Below, in pieces: positions 1-8,536 of a DNA stretch of 64,000 nucleotides. The DNA is from B30-G6 sp963701385 (GTDB lineage Bacteria; Desulfobacterota; Desulfobacteria; Desulfobacterales; B30-G6), in assembly GCA_963701385.1 (NCBI GenBank), contig CAVOZW010000027.1:62001-126000 (forward strand). The letters run 5' to 3'. Position numbers and translations under genes: made by a program. Position 1 is the stretch's first letter. The number at the start of each line of letters is the position of its first letter. The notes beneath the pieces are model-generated. The model did not search any database and was not told the DNA's origin. It was given only the letters and a program-made list of their open reading frames with translations.

Positions 1-867
1 CGCGACATGGCGCAAGGGAACACCCATCCGCGTTGCCAGATGGTGGCGCTCTTTCGCGCCGCTGCCGGCGACGACCATGATCCGCTCGATGGGGTAGGAT
101 CCGGTTTTCAACAAGCTTGCCATTAGCAGCAGGTCCTGGCCGGTAATGGTCCAGGCACGGTTTTCATCTGGGTGCCGCTTGGTAAGGTAAAGCAGTACAC
201 CCGGGTCGCCGGCAGGGTATGGACCTTCCACAATATGGGTCAGCATGCCGTTTAAATTTATGGTTGACGTATAGCGGTCGGTGACGGCGACATGAATTTT
301 TTTCGATAATTTTTTCAATATGTTGACGCCAAATCGAAACAAGTCAACCTGCCCGTCGAGATACACCTCCGAAAAGGGTTGAAAGGGCTCTTTGGAACCG
401 ATGCTCACAACAATGGCAGGTGGTTCTGTCTCCTGGTCCGGGATATCGCCGAAGGGCAACGATCGCAAAAGTCCCCAGCAGCCGCCCCGCATAATTGCGC
501 TGACGAGATCCGACCGCTTGATGTTGTCAAGGTCTGTTTGACCGAACGACGCAAAGCGTTCCGGTTCTTCTTCTCCATCCAACTTGATGACAATTTCTTT
601 GATGACGCGTCTTTTCCCGAAGTTGATCTGCTCTACCATGCCACCGCCCGGAGAGAGAAATTTTACCTTCGGGTTTCGTTTGTCTTCAAAAAGAACGGAT
701 CCGATGTTGACCGCATCGCCTTCTTTTACGGCCAAGCGCGGTTTCACAAAGGGTATCCGCTCCGGCATAGACGCCACACGTTCGGGTGTTGCTGTCCGTA
801 CCAGGTTTTTGGAAGGTTCGCCCGATATCGGTAAATCATATCCTTTACGGATTCTTATGGATTTCAT
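1..867 (-). CDS. nqrA: Na+-translocating NADH:quinone oxidoreductase subunit A (partial, C-terminus beyond the window)
   Basis: Subunit A of the sodium-pumping NADH:quinone oxidoreductase, a peripheral cytoplasmic subunit of a six-subunit inner-membrane complex. The minus strand is open from ATG at 867 for 289 codons to the window edge. The start MKSIRIRKGYDLPISG matches the family's usual opening, and residues 58-70 (VLFEDKRNPKVKF) match its conserved lipoyl-like segment. No strong ribosome binding site precedes the ATG. The rest of nqrA, and presumably nqrB-F, lie to the left (inference). The gene is divergent from the small zinc protein at 1068. Overlapping plus-strand frames here are shadows. 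Confidence 0.88.
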   Translation of the reverse strand, partial: MKSIRIRKGYDLPISGEPSKNLVRTATPERVASMPERIPFVKPRLAVKEGDAVNIGSVLFEDKRNPKVKFLSPGGGMVEQINFGKRRVIKEIVIKLDGEEEPERFASFGQTDLDNIKRSDLVSAIMRGGCWGLLRSLPFGDIPDQETEPPAIVVSIGSKEPFQPFSEVYLDGQVDLFRFGVNILKKLSKKIHVAVTDRYTSTINLNGMLTHIVEGPYPAGDPGVLLYLTKRHPDENRAWTITGQDLLLMASLLKTGSYPIERIMVVAGSGAKERHHLATRMGVPLRHVA

Positions 868-997
868 AGGTTTTCGGTGCAATTGATCGACGTTGTTAGC
901 AATGGGAAAACGGGCATCCCCGTTGACTTGCCTCTCGGATACCTAAAGGTCCCTCATATCCTTTTCCATAGTTTCTGTCGATCTTTTATTTGCAAAT

Positions 998-1015
998 GGT
1001 ATTATTTTTGATACC
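998..1015. promoter_or_regulatory. Inverted repeat GGTAT-N8-ATACC, candidate operator
   Basis: An 18-bp dyad with perfect 5-bp arms (998-1002 and 1011-1015) and an A/T-rich centre lies 52 bp before the ATG at 1068 and between the divergent nqrA and zinc-protein/Fur-family genes. Position and symmetry suit a repressor site, possibly autoregulation by the Fur-family protein at 1352. The arms do not match the standard PerR or Fur box, so this is inference only. Confidence 0.3.
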
Positions 1016-1067
1016 CTGGCTTCATCCTAACCAAGAAAAAAAGCTTGTTAGCTCAAAGGAGAACACC

Positions 1068-1286
1068 ATGGTTCAGAAGATAAAAAAAGTAAAAAAATTG
1101 TGTGAATGCAAGCATTGCGGCAATGAAGCTGAAATGGTGATAACCTGCACATTGAACGAGTTAGAAACCGCTTCCGATCCACCCGCGTCAGAAACCCATA
1201 AAGAAGGCCAGTCACACCGTGTCAAGGGCTCTGCCACGTGCACTCACTGCGGTAATGAAGCTGATATGTGGGTCGATCTTGAATGA
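1068..1286 (+). CDS. Small protein with two CxxCGNEA zinc-binding motifs
   Basis: A 72-residue protein. I chose the ATG at 1068 because AAAGGAGA lies 5 nt upstream; an in-frame ATG at 990 has no such site. Two near-identical motifs, CKHCGNEAEM and CTHCGNEADM, sit near the N- and C-terminus, with an additional Cys before the first, giving a CxxC pair at each end as expected for one structural zinc or iron site. The middle is polar and low in complexity. It sits 65 bp before a Fur-family regulator and may be cotranscribed with it. I do not know a function; a rubredoxin-like or zinc-ribbon role is inference. Confidence 0.75.
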   Translation: MVQKIKKVKKLCECKHCGNEAEMVITCTLNELETASDPPASETHKEGQSHRVKGSATCTHCGNEADMWVDLE

Positions 1287-1351
1287 GACAGATTGGCTGC
1301 TGGAATCATCTCTTGACAGAACACACGCTATGTCTTAGGGATTAGGGTGAT

Positions 1352-1834
1352 ATGCTCGATTCACGAACCATAAAAGAAAGACCCTTGTTGAAAGCAAAGA
1401 ATTTAAGAACCACCCAGCAACGAACAATTATCCTGGAAGAATTGAGGCATGGAAAAGACCATCTCAGCGCGGACGAGATTTACAATCGGGTAAAAAAACG
1501 ACTGCCAAGGATCAGTCTGGGAACGGTTTATCGAAACCTCGAAATTCTTTCACAACTGGGTGAGATACAGGAACTCAAGCTGAGCGGATCATTGAAACGC
1601 TATGATTGGAACCCGAATAAGCACTACCACATCCGTTGTGTCAACTGCGATCGTGTGGATGACGCACCCATAGCACCGTTAAATCAGATTGAAGATGACC
1701 TGTATGATGCAACGGTATTTGAAATTATCGGCCACAATCTCGAATTCACCGGATTGTGCCCTGCATGCACCCAAAAGGGCAAGAAACTCCAACCCCTGCC
1801 TGGTGCGTCAAGACAGCCGGCAGATACCCACTAG
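1352..1834 (+). CDS. Fur/PerR-family metal-dependent transcriptional regulator
   Basis: A 160-residue Fur superfamily repressor. The N-terminal winged helix includes RTTQQRTIILEEL and the recognition region ISLGTVYRNLEIL (about residues 50-62). The C-terminal dimer and metal domain has HYHIRCVNCDRVDD and LEFTGLCPACTQKG, so both CxxC pairs of the structural zinc site are present. The length is slightly above the usual 140-150 because of an N-terminal extension and a polar tail. In sulfate reducers such proteins are mostly PerR- or Fur-like. The many peroxide- and oxygen-defence genes in the window make PerR-like function attractive, but the sequence alone does not separate PerR from Fur or Zur. 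Confidence 0.88.
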   Translation: MLDSRTIKERPLLKAKNLRTTQQRTIILEELRHGKDHLSADEIYNRVKKRLPRISLGTVYRNLEILSQLGEIQELKLSGSLKRYDWNPNKHYHIRCVNCDRVDDAPIAPLNQIEDDLYDATVFEIIGHNLEFTGLCPACTQKGKKLQPLPGASRQPADTH

Positions 1835-2051
1835 CAGACATGGTTTTAACAATAGCTTGTTGCACCAATCGGACAAATCAATTGTTATCAAATATAACCA
1901 ACTGTCCACGTATGTTGAACGGCAACAGATAGCGCATCCCCCGAAATTTAAAAATCAAAAGGTATCAGAGAGTTAGCCTCTACTTATCGGAGATGCAGGG
2001 CACATTAATTCTAACGCTAGGATCATTTCATAGAAACACACGAGGTTTGCC

Positions 2052-3227
2052 ATGGATGAAAAAAAGGAACTCTTGAACACCGGCTTGAGAGGTATAACCA
2101 TTGCCAGCACAAAAATAAGCCATGTCGATGGCGCAGCAGGAAAATTGATTTACAGGGGCTATCTTGCCAAGGACCTGGCCGGAAAGGTGTCATTCGAGGA
2201 GGTTGCCCATCTGCTTTTATACGAAAAGCTGCCTGATGAAGAGGAACTTGACAGCTTTGTTTCGATACTCTCTCAACATAGGGACATTCCCAAACAGCTG
2301 GTATCGATGATGCAGAACAGCCCCAAAGAGGCACTGCCCATGGATGTTCTACAGTCGGCAGTGGCAATTCTGGCCCAGTACGACCCTGACATTAGAAGCA
2401 CTACCCGCGAGGGGGCCGTCAATATGGCGATTCGCCTGATTGCCAAACTCCCCACAATCGTTGCCTATTGGGATCGCATTCGCAATAGCAAGCCGGTCAT
2501 CGCCCCCAAAACGGACTTGAATTTAGCGGCCAATTTTCTCTACATGCTGAACGGAGAAATACCGGACAAAGAATTGACCAATTATTTCGATGTCTGCCTG
2601 GTGCTGCATGCCGAGCATTCTTTCAATGCGTCAACATTTGCGGCAAGAATGGTTGCATCGACCCGGGCCCATATGTACGCTGCCATTGGCGCGGGGGTAG
2701 GTTCTTTGTCAGGCGCGCTGCATGGTGGTGCCAATACACGCGTAATGCAGATGCTTATGGAAATCGGTTCCCTTGACAAGATCGAAGCGTATGTAAGCAA
2801 TATTCTCGATACGGGCGGTGTCATAATGGGGTTAGGACATGCTGTTTACCAGGTAGATGATCCGCGTGCCCTTATCCTCGCCCCCATGTCAAAAACCATG
2901 GGCGAACGCCTGGGCAATTCCAAATGGTACGAGATGTCCAAGGCATTAGAACAAAAAGGCAAAGACGCCTTTAAGAAGAAAAAAGGACGTGACATCTATG
3001 TAAATGTCGATTTTTACAGCGCATCCCTTTACTATTACATGGGCATTGCCGTAGACCTGTTTACACCCGTCTTCGCCATTTCCAGGGTGGCCGGATGGGC
3101 GGCGCATGTTCTCGAAGAGCAGTTCGCCGGGGCTGCGGAGCCGGCCTTGTACCGTCCGGAATCCGACTACATAGGAGAATACTGCGGTCCCGACGAGTGT
3201 GCGTTTGTGCCCCTTGACCAGCGTTAA
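2052..3227 (+). CDS. gltA: Citrate synthase (citrate/2-methylcitrate synthase family)
   Basis: Condenses oxaloacetate and acetyl-CoA to citrate, the entry step of the TCA cycle; cytoplasmic. The product has 391 residues, typical of the short bacterial/archaeal type II-like enzymes. Active-site regions are visible: HAEHSFNAST at 186-195, LHGGANTRV with His224, GLGHAVYQVDDPRA with His263, and NVDFYSASLYYYMG with the conserved Asp. The usual GHRVY motif reads GHAVY, a variant I also associate with other bacterial homologues. GAGG lies 8 nt before the ATG. A hairpin follows the gene. 2-Methylcitrate synthase activity cannot be excluded, but fumarase and 2-oxoglutarate dehydrogenase in the same window favour a TCA role. 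Confidence 0.92.
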   Translation: MDEKKELLNTGLRGITIASTKISHVDGAAGKLIYRGYLAKDLAGKVSFEEVAHLLLYEKLPDEEELDSFVSILSQHRDIPKQLVSMMQNSPKEALPMDVLQSAVAILAQYDPDIRSTTREGAVNMAIRLIAKLPTIVAYWDRIRNSKPVIAPKTDLNLAANFLYMLNGEIPDKELTNYFDVCLVLHAEHSFNASTFAARMVASTRAHMYAAIGAGVGSLSGALHGGANTRVMQMLMEIGSLDKIEAYVSNILDTGGVIMGLGHAVYQVDDPRALILAPMSKTMGERLGNSKWYEMSKALEQKGKDAFKKKKGRDIYVNVDFYSASLYYYMGIAVDLFTPVFAISRVAGWAAHVLEEQFAGAAEPALYRPESDYIGEYCGPDECAFVPLDQR

Positions 3228-3273
3228 CCCAAACCTTTTGTATGAAACGTGACGCGCATTGGATTGTTCTTCA

Positions 3274-3296
3274 AACCGCGTGCATGGCACGCGGTT
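3274..3296 (+). terminator. Hairpin after citrate synthase (10-bp stem, ATG loop)
   Basis: AACCGCGTGC (3274-3283) pairs perfectly with GCACGCGGTT (3287-3296) around a 3-nt ATG loop, 47 bp after the citrate synthase stop. It is GC-rich but lacks a following U-run, so it may be a weak or Rho-assisted terminator, or an RNA-stabilising hairpin. A hairpin with the same GC-ATG-GC apex follows the next gene at 4975. Confidence 0.5.
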
Positions 3297-3383
3297 CCGA
3301 ACCTAAACTTGCCAACCCGCAGACAACACTTACTTTATGGATCGGAAACCAACTTGGAGGAATGATAGGAGGAACATTCAGAA

Positions 3384-4979
3384 ATGGCTAACGAACAGGA
3401 TGAACAAATGGAGCAAGCCCAGAGGGAAATTGAGAAACTGTTTCAAGATATCCAGAACGAGATTCCAATATTCCTCTTTACCCAGCCCGGTATCAACGAT
3501 GTGTTCAGCGATGCCGCCCGCCAGGGTATACGATTTTTCCGACAACTGACGGACAAAATTACACTCAAGGAATACAACCTGAGCCATAAACAGGCTCAGA
3601 AATGGCAGGTCCACAGTTCACCCACCATAGTGCTGGCGCCAGACACGTATCAAATCAAATGGCTCGGAGCGCCGTTGGGAGAAGAGGGCCGGATATTTCT
3701 CGAAGCACTTCTCTTGATCGGTAGTCGGGAAAGTCGTCTCACGACGCCGTCGCTTCAGGTCATCAAGCGTCTGGTCTCTCCTAGAGAGATCAAGGTATTC
3801 GTCAGTGCCTCGTGCCCCTATTGCCCCCAGCAGGCGCAGAATGCCCTCAAAGCCGCCATTGAAAGACCGGATCTGGTTTCCCTGGAAATCATCGACATTC
3901 AGGCCAATCCTGAATTGGCTGAAAAGTACGCTGCCCAGTCCGTCCCTCAAACCTATGCCAACGATGTCCTCATCGCCCAGGGCGCCCAAACCGAGGAGCT
4001 ATTCATTCTGTCTCTTGACAAGATGGAACAACAGACCGTTTTCATCCCCGACAGTCAAGAAAAAGAGGTTGAAACAGATCTTGTTATCATCGGCGGTGGG
4101 CCGGCAGGTCTAAGCGCAGGTATCTATGCCGCCCGAAGCGGGCTCAAGACGGTTGTGGTGGAAAAAGGTGTTCTGGGCGGCCAGATTGCCCTTACCCCGG
4201 TCGTTGAAAATTATCCCGGTTTAAAGCAGGTGGGGGGGAAAACGCTCGTTGACATCATGGTGACCCATGCCCTTGAATATGTGCAGATATTTCCTGGAGA
4301 GGAAGTCATCGACATCCAGCCGGGTGATAAAATTACCGTCCAGACCAGCCGGCGCAAGTTTCACACCCGCACCGTCCTCATGGCCACCGGCGCCTCCCAT
4401 CGGCAATTGGGTGTCCCGGGCGAAAAAAGGCTCGGCGGTCACGGTGTCAGTTACTGCGCCACCTGCGACGGGGCCCTGTTCAAGGGCCGCAAGGTCATTA
4501 TCGTGGGCGGCGGCAACAGTGCCGCCACGGAAGCCCTTTACCTGAAAAACGTCGGCGTGGATGTGACCATCGTGCACCGTCGCGACACCCTCAAGGCCCA
4601 GGACATACTCAAGCAGAGCCTCATCCAGAACAACATACCGATTCTGTTCGATACGGTGGTCAAAGAGATACAGGGAAAGCACTTTGTTGAACGGGTGGTC
4701 CTGCACAACACCGTCAAAGATGAAACATACGAACTGGCCGTTGACGGCGTCTTCATGGCCATTGGATACGACCCCACCAATGAACTGGCAAATAAATTCG
4801 GCCTCGAACTGACTGAGGAGGGCTTTATCAAACACGACAATTATCACACCAACATCCCCGGCATCTACACGGCCGGCGATGTGGCCGGTGGTTACAAACA
4901 GATCGTCACCGCTGCCGGGCATGGTTCCGAAGCAGCCATCGTGATCTTCGAGGATTTGATAAACCCCTACTGGAAATAA
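3384..4979 (+). CDS. AhpF-like thioredoxin reductase with N-terminal glutaredoxin-type domains
   Basis: A 531-residue NAD(P)H-dependent flavoprotein disulfide reductase. The N-terminal 220 residues form tandem thioredoxin-like folds, with a CPYC redox centre at 144-147 in the second. The rest is a thioredoxin reductase module: FAD motif IIGGGPAGLSAG near 235-246, redox-active CATC at 358-361, NAD(P) motif VGGGNSAATEA, and the C-terminal GIYTAGDVAGG. This architecture is that of AhpF, which reduces AhpC-type peroxiredoxins. No ahpC adjoins it, so its partner could instead be another peroxiredoxin or glutaredoxin. GGAGGA lies upstream of the ATG. It probably belongs to the peroxide-defence gene set. 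Confidence 0.88.
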   Translation: MANEQDEQMEQAQREIEKLFQDIQNEIPIFLFTQPGINDVFSDAARQGIRFFRQLTDKITLKEYNLSHKQAQKWQVHSSPTIVLAPDTYQIKWLGAPLGEEGRIFLEALLLIGSRESRLTTPSLQVIKRLVSPREIKVFVSASCPYCPQQAQNALKAAIERPDLVSLEIIDIQANPELAEKYAAQSVPQTYANDVLIAQGAQTEELFILSLDKMEQQTVFIPDSQEKEVETDLVIIGGGPAGLSAGIYAARSGLKTVVVEKGVLGGQIALTPVVENYPGLKQVGGKTLVDIMVTHALEYVQIFPGEEVIDIQPGDKITVQTSRRKFHTRTVLMATGASHRQLGVPGEKRLGGHGVSYCATCDGALFKGRKVIIVGGGNSAATEALYLKNVGVDVTIVHRRDTLKAQDILKQSLIQNNIPILFDTVVKEIQGKHFVERVVLHNTVKDETYELAVDGVFMAIGYDPTNELANKFGLELTEEGFIKHDNYHTNIPGIYTAGDVAGGYKQIVTAAGHGSEAAIVIFEDLINPYWK

Positions 4980-4999
4980 ATTCGCATGGCGAATTTATT
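4975..4999 (+). terminator. Hairpin overlapping the AhpF-like stop codon
   Basis: AATAAATTCGC (4975-4985) pairs perfectly with GCGAATTTATT (4989-4999) around an ATG loop, and the left arm contains the TAA stop. A second short hairpin, GCGGC-TGC-GCCGC, follows within about 20 bp. No clean U-run is present, so termination is likely but not certain. Confidence 0.45.
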
Positions 5000-5175
5000 G
5001 AATGCGGCTGCGCCGCTAGATGATACAATCTGCAACCAATATGTTCTTTTTGACCGCCAGACAAGGTTTAGTCGGGTCATGACTGGATGAAAGTATTTCG
5101 GAACATTATTTTAACAAATGAGATAAGGATAAGCGACAACGTCGCTTCCCATAAAATTTCGGAGAAATTTTATTT

Positions 5176-5691
5176 GTGGACGGAAAACCAGTCAATAACA
5201 GCAGTGTCATCCTGAGGCACATCGTCCAGCCCCAGGATGCCAACCTGGCCGGTATTACCCACGGCGGTGTGGTCATGAAGAACATCGACGATGCAGCCGG
5301 CGTGGTAGCGGTAAAGCACTCGGGATGCGCTGTGGTCACGGCATCCATCGACCGCATGGATTTTCACCACCCCGTCTATATCGGCAACCTCCTCACCATC
5401 AAGGCCAGCATCAACATGGTGGGACGAACCTCCATGGAAATCGGCGTTCGGGTGGAGGCCGAGGATATCGTAACCGGAATGACCCGGCACACCGCATCTG
5501 CCTACCTCACTTTCGTGGCTCTGGATCAACATAACAAGCCCACCATAATTCCGCCCCTCATACTCGTCACCGAAGAAGAAAAGCGGCGCAACAGGGAAGC
5601 TGCAGACAGAAGAAAGGTTCGCCTGACTGAAAAGTCCAAGGAAAAGAAATGCCGCCGGGAGCCGGCTGGCTGCGGCGTCACTCTGGTATAA
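5176..5691 (+). CDS. Acyl-CoA thioesterase, YciA/BACH-type hotdog fold
   Basis: A 171-residue hotdog-fold acyl-CoA hydrolase that releases free acid and CoA. Signature segments are NLAGITHGGVVMKNIDDAAG (about 22-41), containing the helix-capping HGG, and SIDRMDFHHPVYIGNLLTIKA, followed by the VGRTSMEIGVRVEAED strand pair. The start is GTG at 5176, with GGAG at 5161-5164; it is the earliest start that keeps the whole domain. The C-terminal 35 residues are highly basic and Lys/Arg-rich, beyond the core fold. The gene is convergent with the oxidoreductase ending at 5780. Substrate chain length cannot be read from the sequence. Confidence 0.85.
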   Translation: MDGKPVNNSSVILRHIVQPQDANLAGITHGGVVMKNIDDAAGVVAVKHSGCAVVTASIDRMDFHHPVYIGNLLTIKASINMVGRTSMEIGVRVEAEDIVTGMTRHTASAYLTFVALDQHNKPTIIPPLILVTEEEKRRNREAADRRKVRLTEKSKEKKCRREPAGCGVTLV

Positions 5692-5779
5692 ATTGATAGT
5701 AGGTCGATAGTAGGGATCGGACCATGCTAACCATCAGATATCACTTATAATTCTTTTTAAATTGGCTCTGCTATTAGGG

Positions 5780-7168
5780 CTATATCAACTTTTTTAGCCT
5801 TAATGGCCGCAACATGTATATGACATCGCTCTCCCGCGAAGGATATGGCGTCATGATAGACTGGTGATAAAGGTCTTCTATTCGAATGTGGTTCTTCATG
5901 GCCAGTGTGAAGATATTGGTCAGGCCGGTGGCATTGTCGGACAGGACGTGTGCCCCCAGCAGATGTCCCGTTTTATCTGCCAGCAGTTTATAAGCCGCTG
6001 ATTTCATCCCCACCCGCTGGTAGGTGGGCCAGGAAAGATCTTTAGCGAAACTTTTATTGTAAGCCACACCTTGCTTTTTGAGCGCCTGTTCCGTGGCGCC
6101 CACCATGCCGTATTGGGGGTAGGTAAAAAGCACTGACGGTACGGCCGTGTAGTCCATCGTCCTTAAACTGACATGGTCGTTCATTTTTCCATGGATGTGC
6201 GCCGCAGCCACCTGCGCCTCGAAATCACCGACTCGAGCCAGTTGAATTGTGGCGGCACAGTCACCCACGGCATAAACGCTTGGATTTGTGGTGGCCATAT
6301 GGCCATTGACGTTGATTCCACGTGAAGAATAGTCGATGCCCGCCTTTTCCAATTCAAGATCGGCGATGTGCGGAATTCGGCCGGCACCGTGAACCACAAG
6401 ATCCGCCTCAATCCGCCGGTCGTCTTGCAGGGTGACGACGATACCCTGACCCTGTTTTTCCATTCGGGTAATGGTCACATCGCATTGGATGTCGATCCCC
6501 TCGGATGCACTAGCGGCTCCCAGAAGTCTTACCATTTCTTCATCAAAAGGCCCCAAAGGTCGAGGACCGGCTTCAAGGATAATTAGGCTGATTTTGTCAG
6601 GACCCAGGCGGGCGGCAAAGTGGGCGAACTCAAAAGAGATGAAACCACCGCCGACAAAAACAATACATGCAGGAAGCGCTCCCAGTTCCATGAATTGCGT
6701 GCTGTTTACCATCAAGTGAGCACCGTCAAAAGGCAATGGCATGGGCACGGCCCCGGTGGCAAGGATGAAAAACCGGGCAACTATTTTTTTTTCGTCTACG
6801 ACCATGGTCTGATGGTCCATAAAGCAGGCATGCCCCTGGATAAAATCGATACCTGCACGCGCCAGCCCCTCGACAGTGTTGGAAGGCACCCGAGAAGTGA
6901 ATTTGTTTTTGGCGTCGCGCAGATCCCCCCAGAGAGCTCTGGCCGGTGATGTGATCCCAATACCGCTTAAATGCCGGGATCTGGCAACGGTTTCAGCCCC
7001 TTCGTAAAACCATTTCTTGGCTTGGCAACCGCTGAGTGCACACGTGCCGCCAGGATGCTGACTGTTGTCCACGACGCCCACTCTCAGTTTCCGACGGTTC
7101 AGCTCATACGCCGCGGTTTGACCGGCGGTACCGGAACCGACAATCAGGACGTCATACTGTTTCGACAT
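5780..7168 (-). CDS. FAD-dependent pyridine nucleotide-disulfide oxidoreductase (dihydrolipoamide dehydrogenase-like, altered catalytic dyad)
   Basis: A 462-residue class I flavoprotein disulfide reductase. The start ATG at 7168 follows GGAGGTGA; an upstream in-frame start adds only junk. The FAD motif is VLIVGSGTAGQTAA, the redox pair sits in GGTCALSGCQAKK (about residues 40-52), the NAD(P) site is FVGGGFISFEFAHFAA, and the second FAD contact is VYAVGDCAAT. The C-terminal interface reads TPYPSRESD where lipoamide or glutathione reductases have HPTxxE, so the His-Glu base is missing. It is therefore unlikely to be a classical lipoamide dehydrogenase; a true lpdA is at 12478. The substrate is unknown. 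Confidence 0.85.
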   Translation of the reverse strand: MSKQYDVLIVGSGTAGQTAAYELNRRKLRVGVVDNSQHPGGTCALSGCQAKKWFYEGAETVARSRHLSGIGITSPARALWGDLRDAKNKFTSRVPSNTVEGLARAGIDFIQGHACFMDHQTMVVDEKKIVARFFILATGAVPMPLPFDGAHLMVNSTQFMELGALPACIVFVGGGFISFEFAHFAARLGPDKISLIILEAGPRPLGPFDEEMVRLLGAASASEGIDIQCDVTITRMEKQGQGIVVTLQDDRRIEADLVVHGAGRIPHIADLELEKAGIDYSSRGINVNGHMATTNPSVYAVGDCAATIQLARVGDFEAQVAAAHIHGKMNDHVSLRTMDYTAVPSVLFTYPQYGMVGATEQALKKQGVAYNKSFAKDLSWPTYQRVGMKSAAYKLLADKTGHLLGAHVLSDNATGLTNIFTLAMKNHIRIEDLYHQSIMTPYPSRESDVIYMLRPLRLKKLI

Positions 7169-7237
7169 ATTCACCTCCGGCTGTTTTGCCTGCGGATTGA
7201 ACCGCAACAACGAGCGTGTTCTCAATGGCTTCCCGTG

Positions 7238-7702
7238 TTAATCCCCCTGCTCCGCCATGTAGTCATCATAAATGGTCTCGAGAATATTTTTATGCTTGGC
7301 TTCCTCCTGGGACAGGATTTTGAAGACCTTAACGAATTCGGGTTTGTCTGCCGATTTTGCAGCCAGTTCGTTGTATAGTTGCAGCGCCGCTTCTTCTCGT
7401 TTCATGGCCAGGCGCAAGATCTCCGTGTAATGCATGCCCTTTTCATAGCTAACATCCACCATGTAGTCGCTGCGCTTCATATCCGGAATCCACTCAAGCT
7501 GATATTCAGCGATCTTCTCTTTCTGGCTGCCCAGATCCTGAAGCATGCTGACGTGTTTCTTTTCCTCTTGTGCAAATCCTTCGAAGGTCTTCTTGACGGC
7601 CTCCAGAGATTCATTCTGGCTGATCTCCGTGTAAAAAGCCACAGCTTCTTTTTCTTTCTCCAAGGCATATACGATGATCTCGTCCACCGAATTGAAATTC
7701 AT
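7238..7702 (-). CDS. Ferritin-like diiron protein (rubrerythrin domain without rubredoxin)
   Basis: A 154-residue four-helix-bundle protein of the rubrerythrin/erythrin type. Metal-ligand patterns are visible: EKEKEAVAFYTE and EEKKHVSML in the first helix pair, and KREEAALQLYNEL and EEAKHKNILE in the second, giving the repeated E...ExxH pattern of a diiron site. No CxxC rubredoxin module is present. Rubrerythrins act as cytoplasmic peroxide reductases in anaerobes; without its own rubredoxin this one would need an external donor such as those at 45715 or 46030 (inference). AGGAGG lies 5 nt before the ATG. It precedes the flavoprotein at 5780 in the same direction. Confidence 0.85.
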   Translation of the reverse strand: MNFNSVDEIIVYALEKEKEAVAFYTEISQNESLEAVKKTFEGFAQEEKKHVSMLQDLGSQKEKIAEYQLEWIPDMKRSDYMVDVSYEKGMHYTEILRLAMKREEAALQLYNELAAKSADKPEFVKVFKILSQEEAKHKNILETIYDDYMAEQGD

Positions 7703-7767
7703 TGAATCCTCCTGTTTTGTTTTGGATAATCAGTTCCATCATAATTGAACATTTAAAATATTGGGTT

Positions 7768-7941
7768 CTATTCGCTCAAAGCATAATAGCATCTTTTGGG
7801 CGACACGATCTTGCCCTGTTTTTTGAGCTCCTGGAATACCTTTGCTACCTCTTTATTCTCCACGCCGAGCACCTTGGCAACCTCTCCGGCTTTTACGGGC
7901 TTTCCGGCTTTCTTCATGGCAGTGACCACTTTTTTTTCCAT
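7768..7941 (-). CDS. Small winged-helix DNA-binding-like protein
   Basis: A 57-residue basic protein starting at ATG 7941 after an AAGGGGG site; the longer in-frame start at 7983 lacks one. The sequence GKPVKAGEVAKVLGVENKEVAKVFQELKKQGKIVSPKRCYYAL is a textbook helix-turn-helix followed by a short wing, resembling MarR/ArsR-like or stand-alone wHTH domains. It lies between a DVU0772-like gene and the ferritin-like gene on the same strand. Whether it regulates them is not shown by the sequence. Confidence 0.7.
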   Translation of the reverse strand: MEKKVVTAMKKAGKPVKAGEVAKVLGVENKEVAKVFQELKKQGKIVSPKRCYYALSE

Positions 7942-7989
7942 TGTTTCCCCCTTATTGTTACACGATTTGATGTAACACGTCACTGGCGC

Positions 7990-8418
7990 TCATATGGTGA
8001 GCGTTTTACCTGCCTGCTTTTCATACGGGAACGTTTGATTGAAATCTGAACGTGCCTGTTTTAGGCTGCTTTTAAGTTCATCCTGCAACCACTTTTTAAC
8101 AGCACCGGTAAGGGCAAAAACCCCTTTAAGACGTCCATTTTCCAATAAAAATTGATCTTTTAAGGCTTGAGGCATCTTAAATTCTGCCAATTCATCAGCG
8201 TTCTCGGAATTGCGACGAATCAGAAAGATAATAGGATCTTTTTTCCATGTATTGACGACAAAATAGTGGGTCACGTCATCCTTGGAACGAATCACGTAAT
8301 TGCCTCTGCTCCAGTTATTGCCCCACTCAAGATACAACCGCACGGCCTCTTCGGGCGTCATGTCCCAGTCTATAACGTTGATAAGTTCCCTGTTTTTTTT
8401 TATTTCTTCTAAGGTCAT
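7990..8418 (-). CDS. DVU0772-family conserved hypothetical protein
   Basis: A 142-residue protein. I chose ATG 8418 because TAGGAG lies 9 nt upstream. The stretch IDWDMTPEEAVRLYLEWGNN, followed by RSKDDVTHYFVVNTW and IIFLIRRNSENADELAEF, is very like what I recall of the DVU0772 family from Desulfovibrio and other sulfate reducers. It is soluble, with no signal peptide or Cys motif, and Trp-rich in the first half. Function is unknown. The family's apparent restriction to anaerobic Desulfobacterota supports the organism assignment. The name rests on memory of the motif, not on a search. Confidence 0.75.
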   Translation of the reverse strand: MTLEEIKKNRELINVIDWDMTPEEAVRLYLEWGNNWSRGNYVIRSKDDVTHYFVVNTWKKDPIIFLIRRNSENADELAEFKMPQALKDQFLLENGRLKGVFALTGAVKKWLQDELKSSLKQARSDFNQTFPYEKQAGKTLTI

Positions 8419-8536
8419 GGTATTAACTCCTAACAAGCTATTCTTTCGGACTTCACAGAGCGCTAAGCCAATCTATTCTCGCTGCATAACATAAGGATTG
8501 AATCAGAGACATCAAGGGCGGGCGTTGGGACACCCA

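Noticed and set aside
379..834. 151-residue plus-strand ORF
   Set aside because: It is antisense to nqrA, whose translation on the minus strand matches the family from its first residue; the plus-strand product resembles nothing and has no ribosome binding site.
4221..4922. 233-residue minus-strand ORF
   Set aside because: It lies wholly opposite the well-conserved FAD/NAD(P) half of the AhpF-like reductase; composition and lack of motifs mark it as a shadow.
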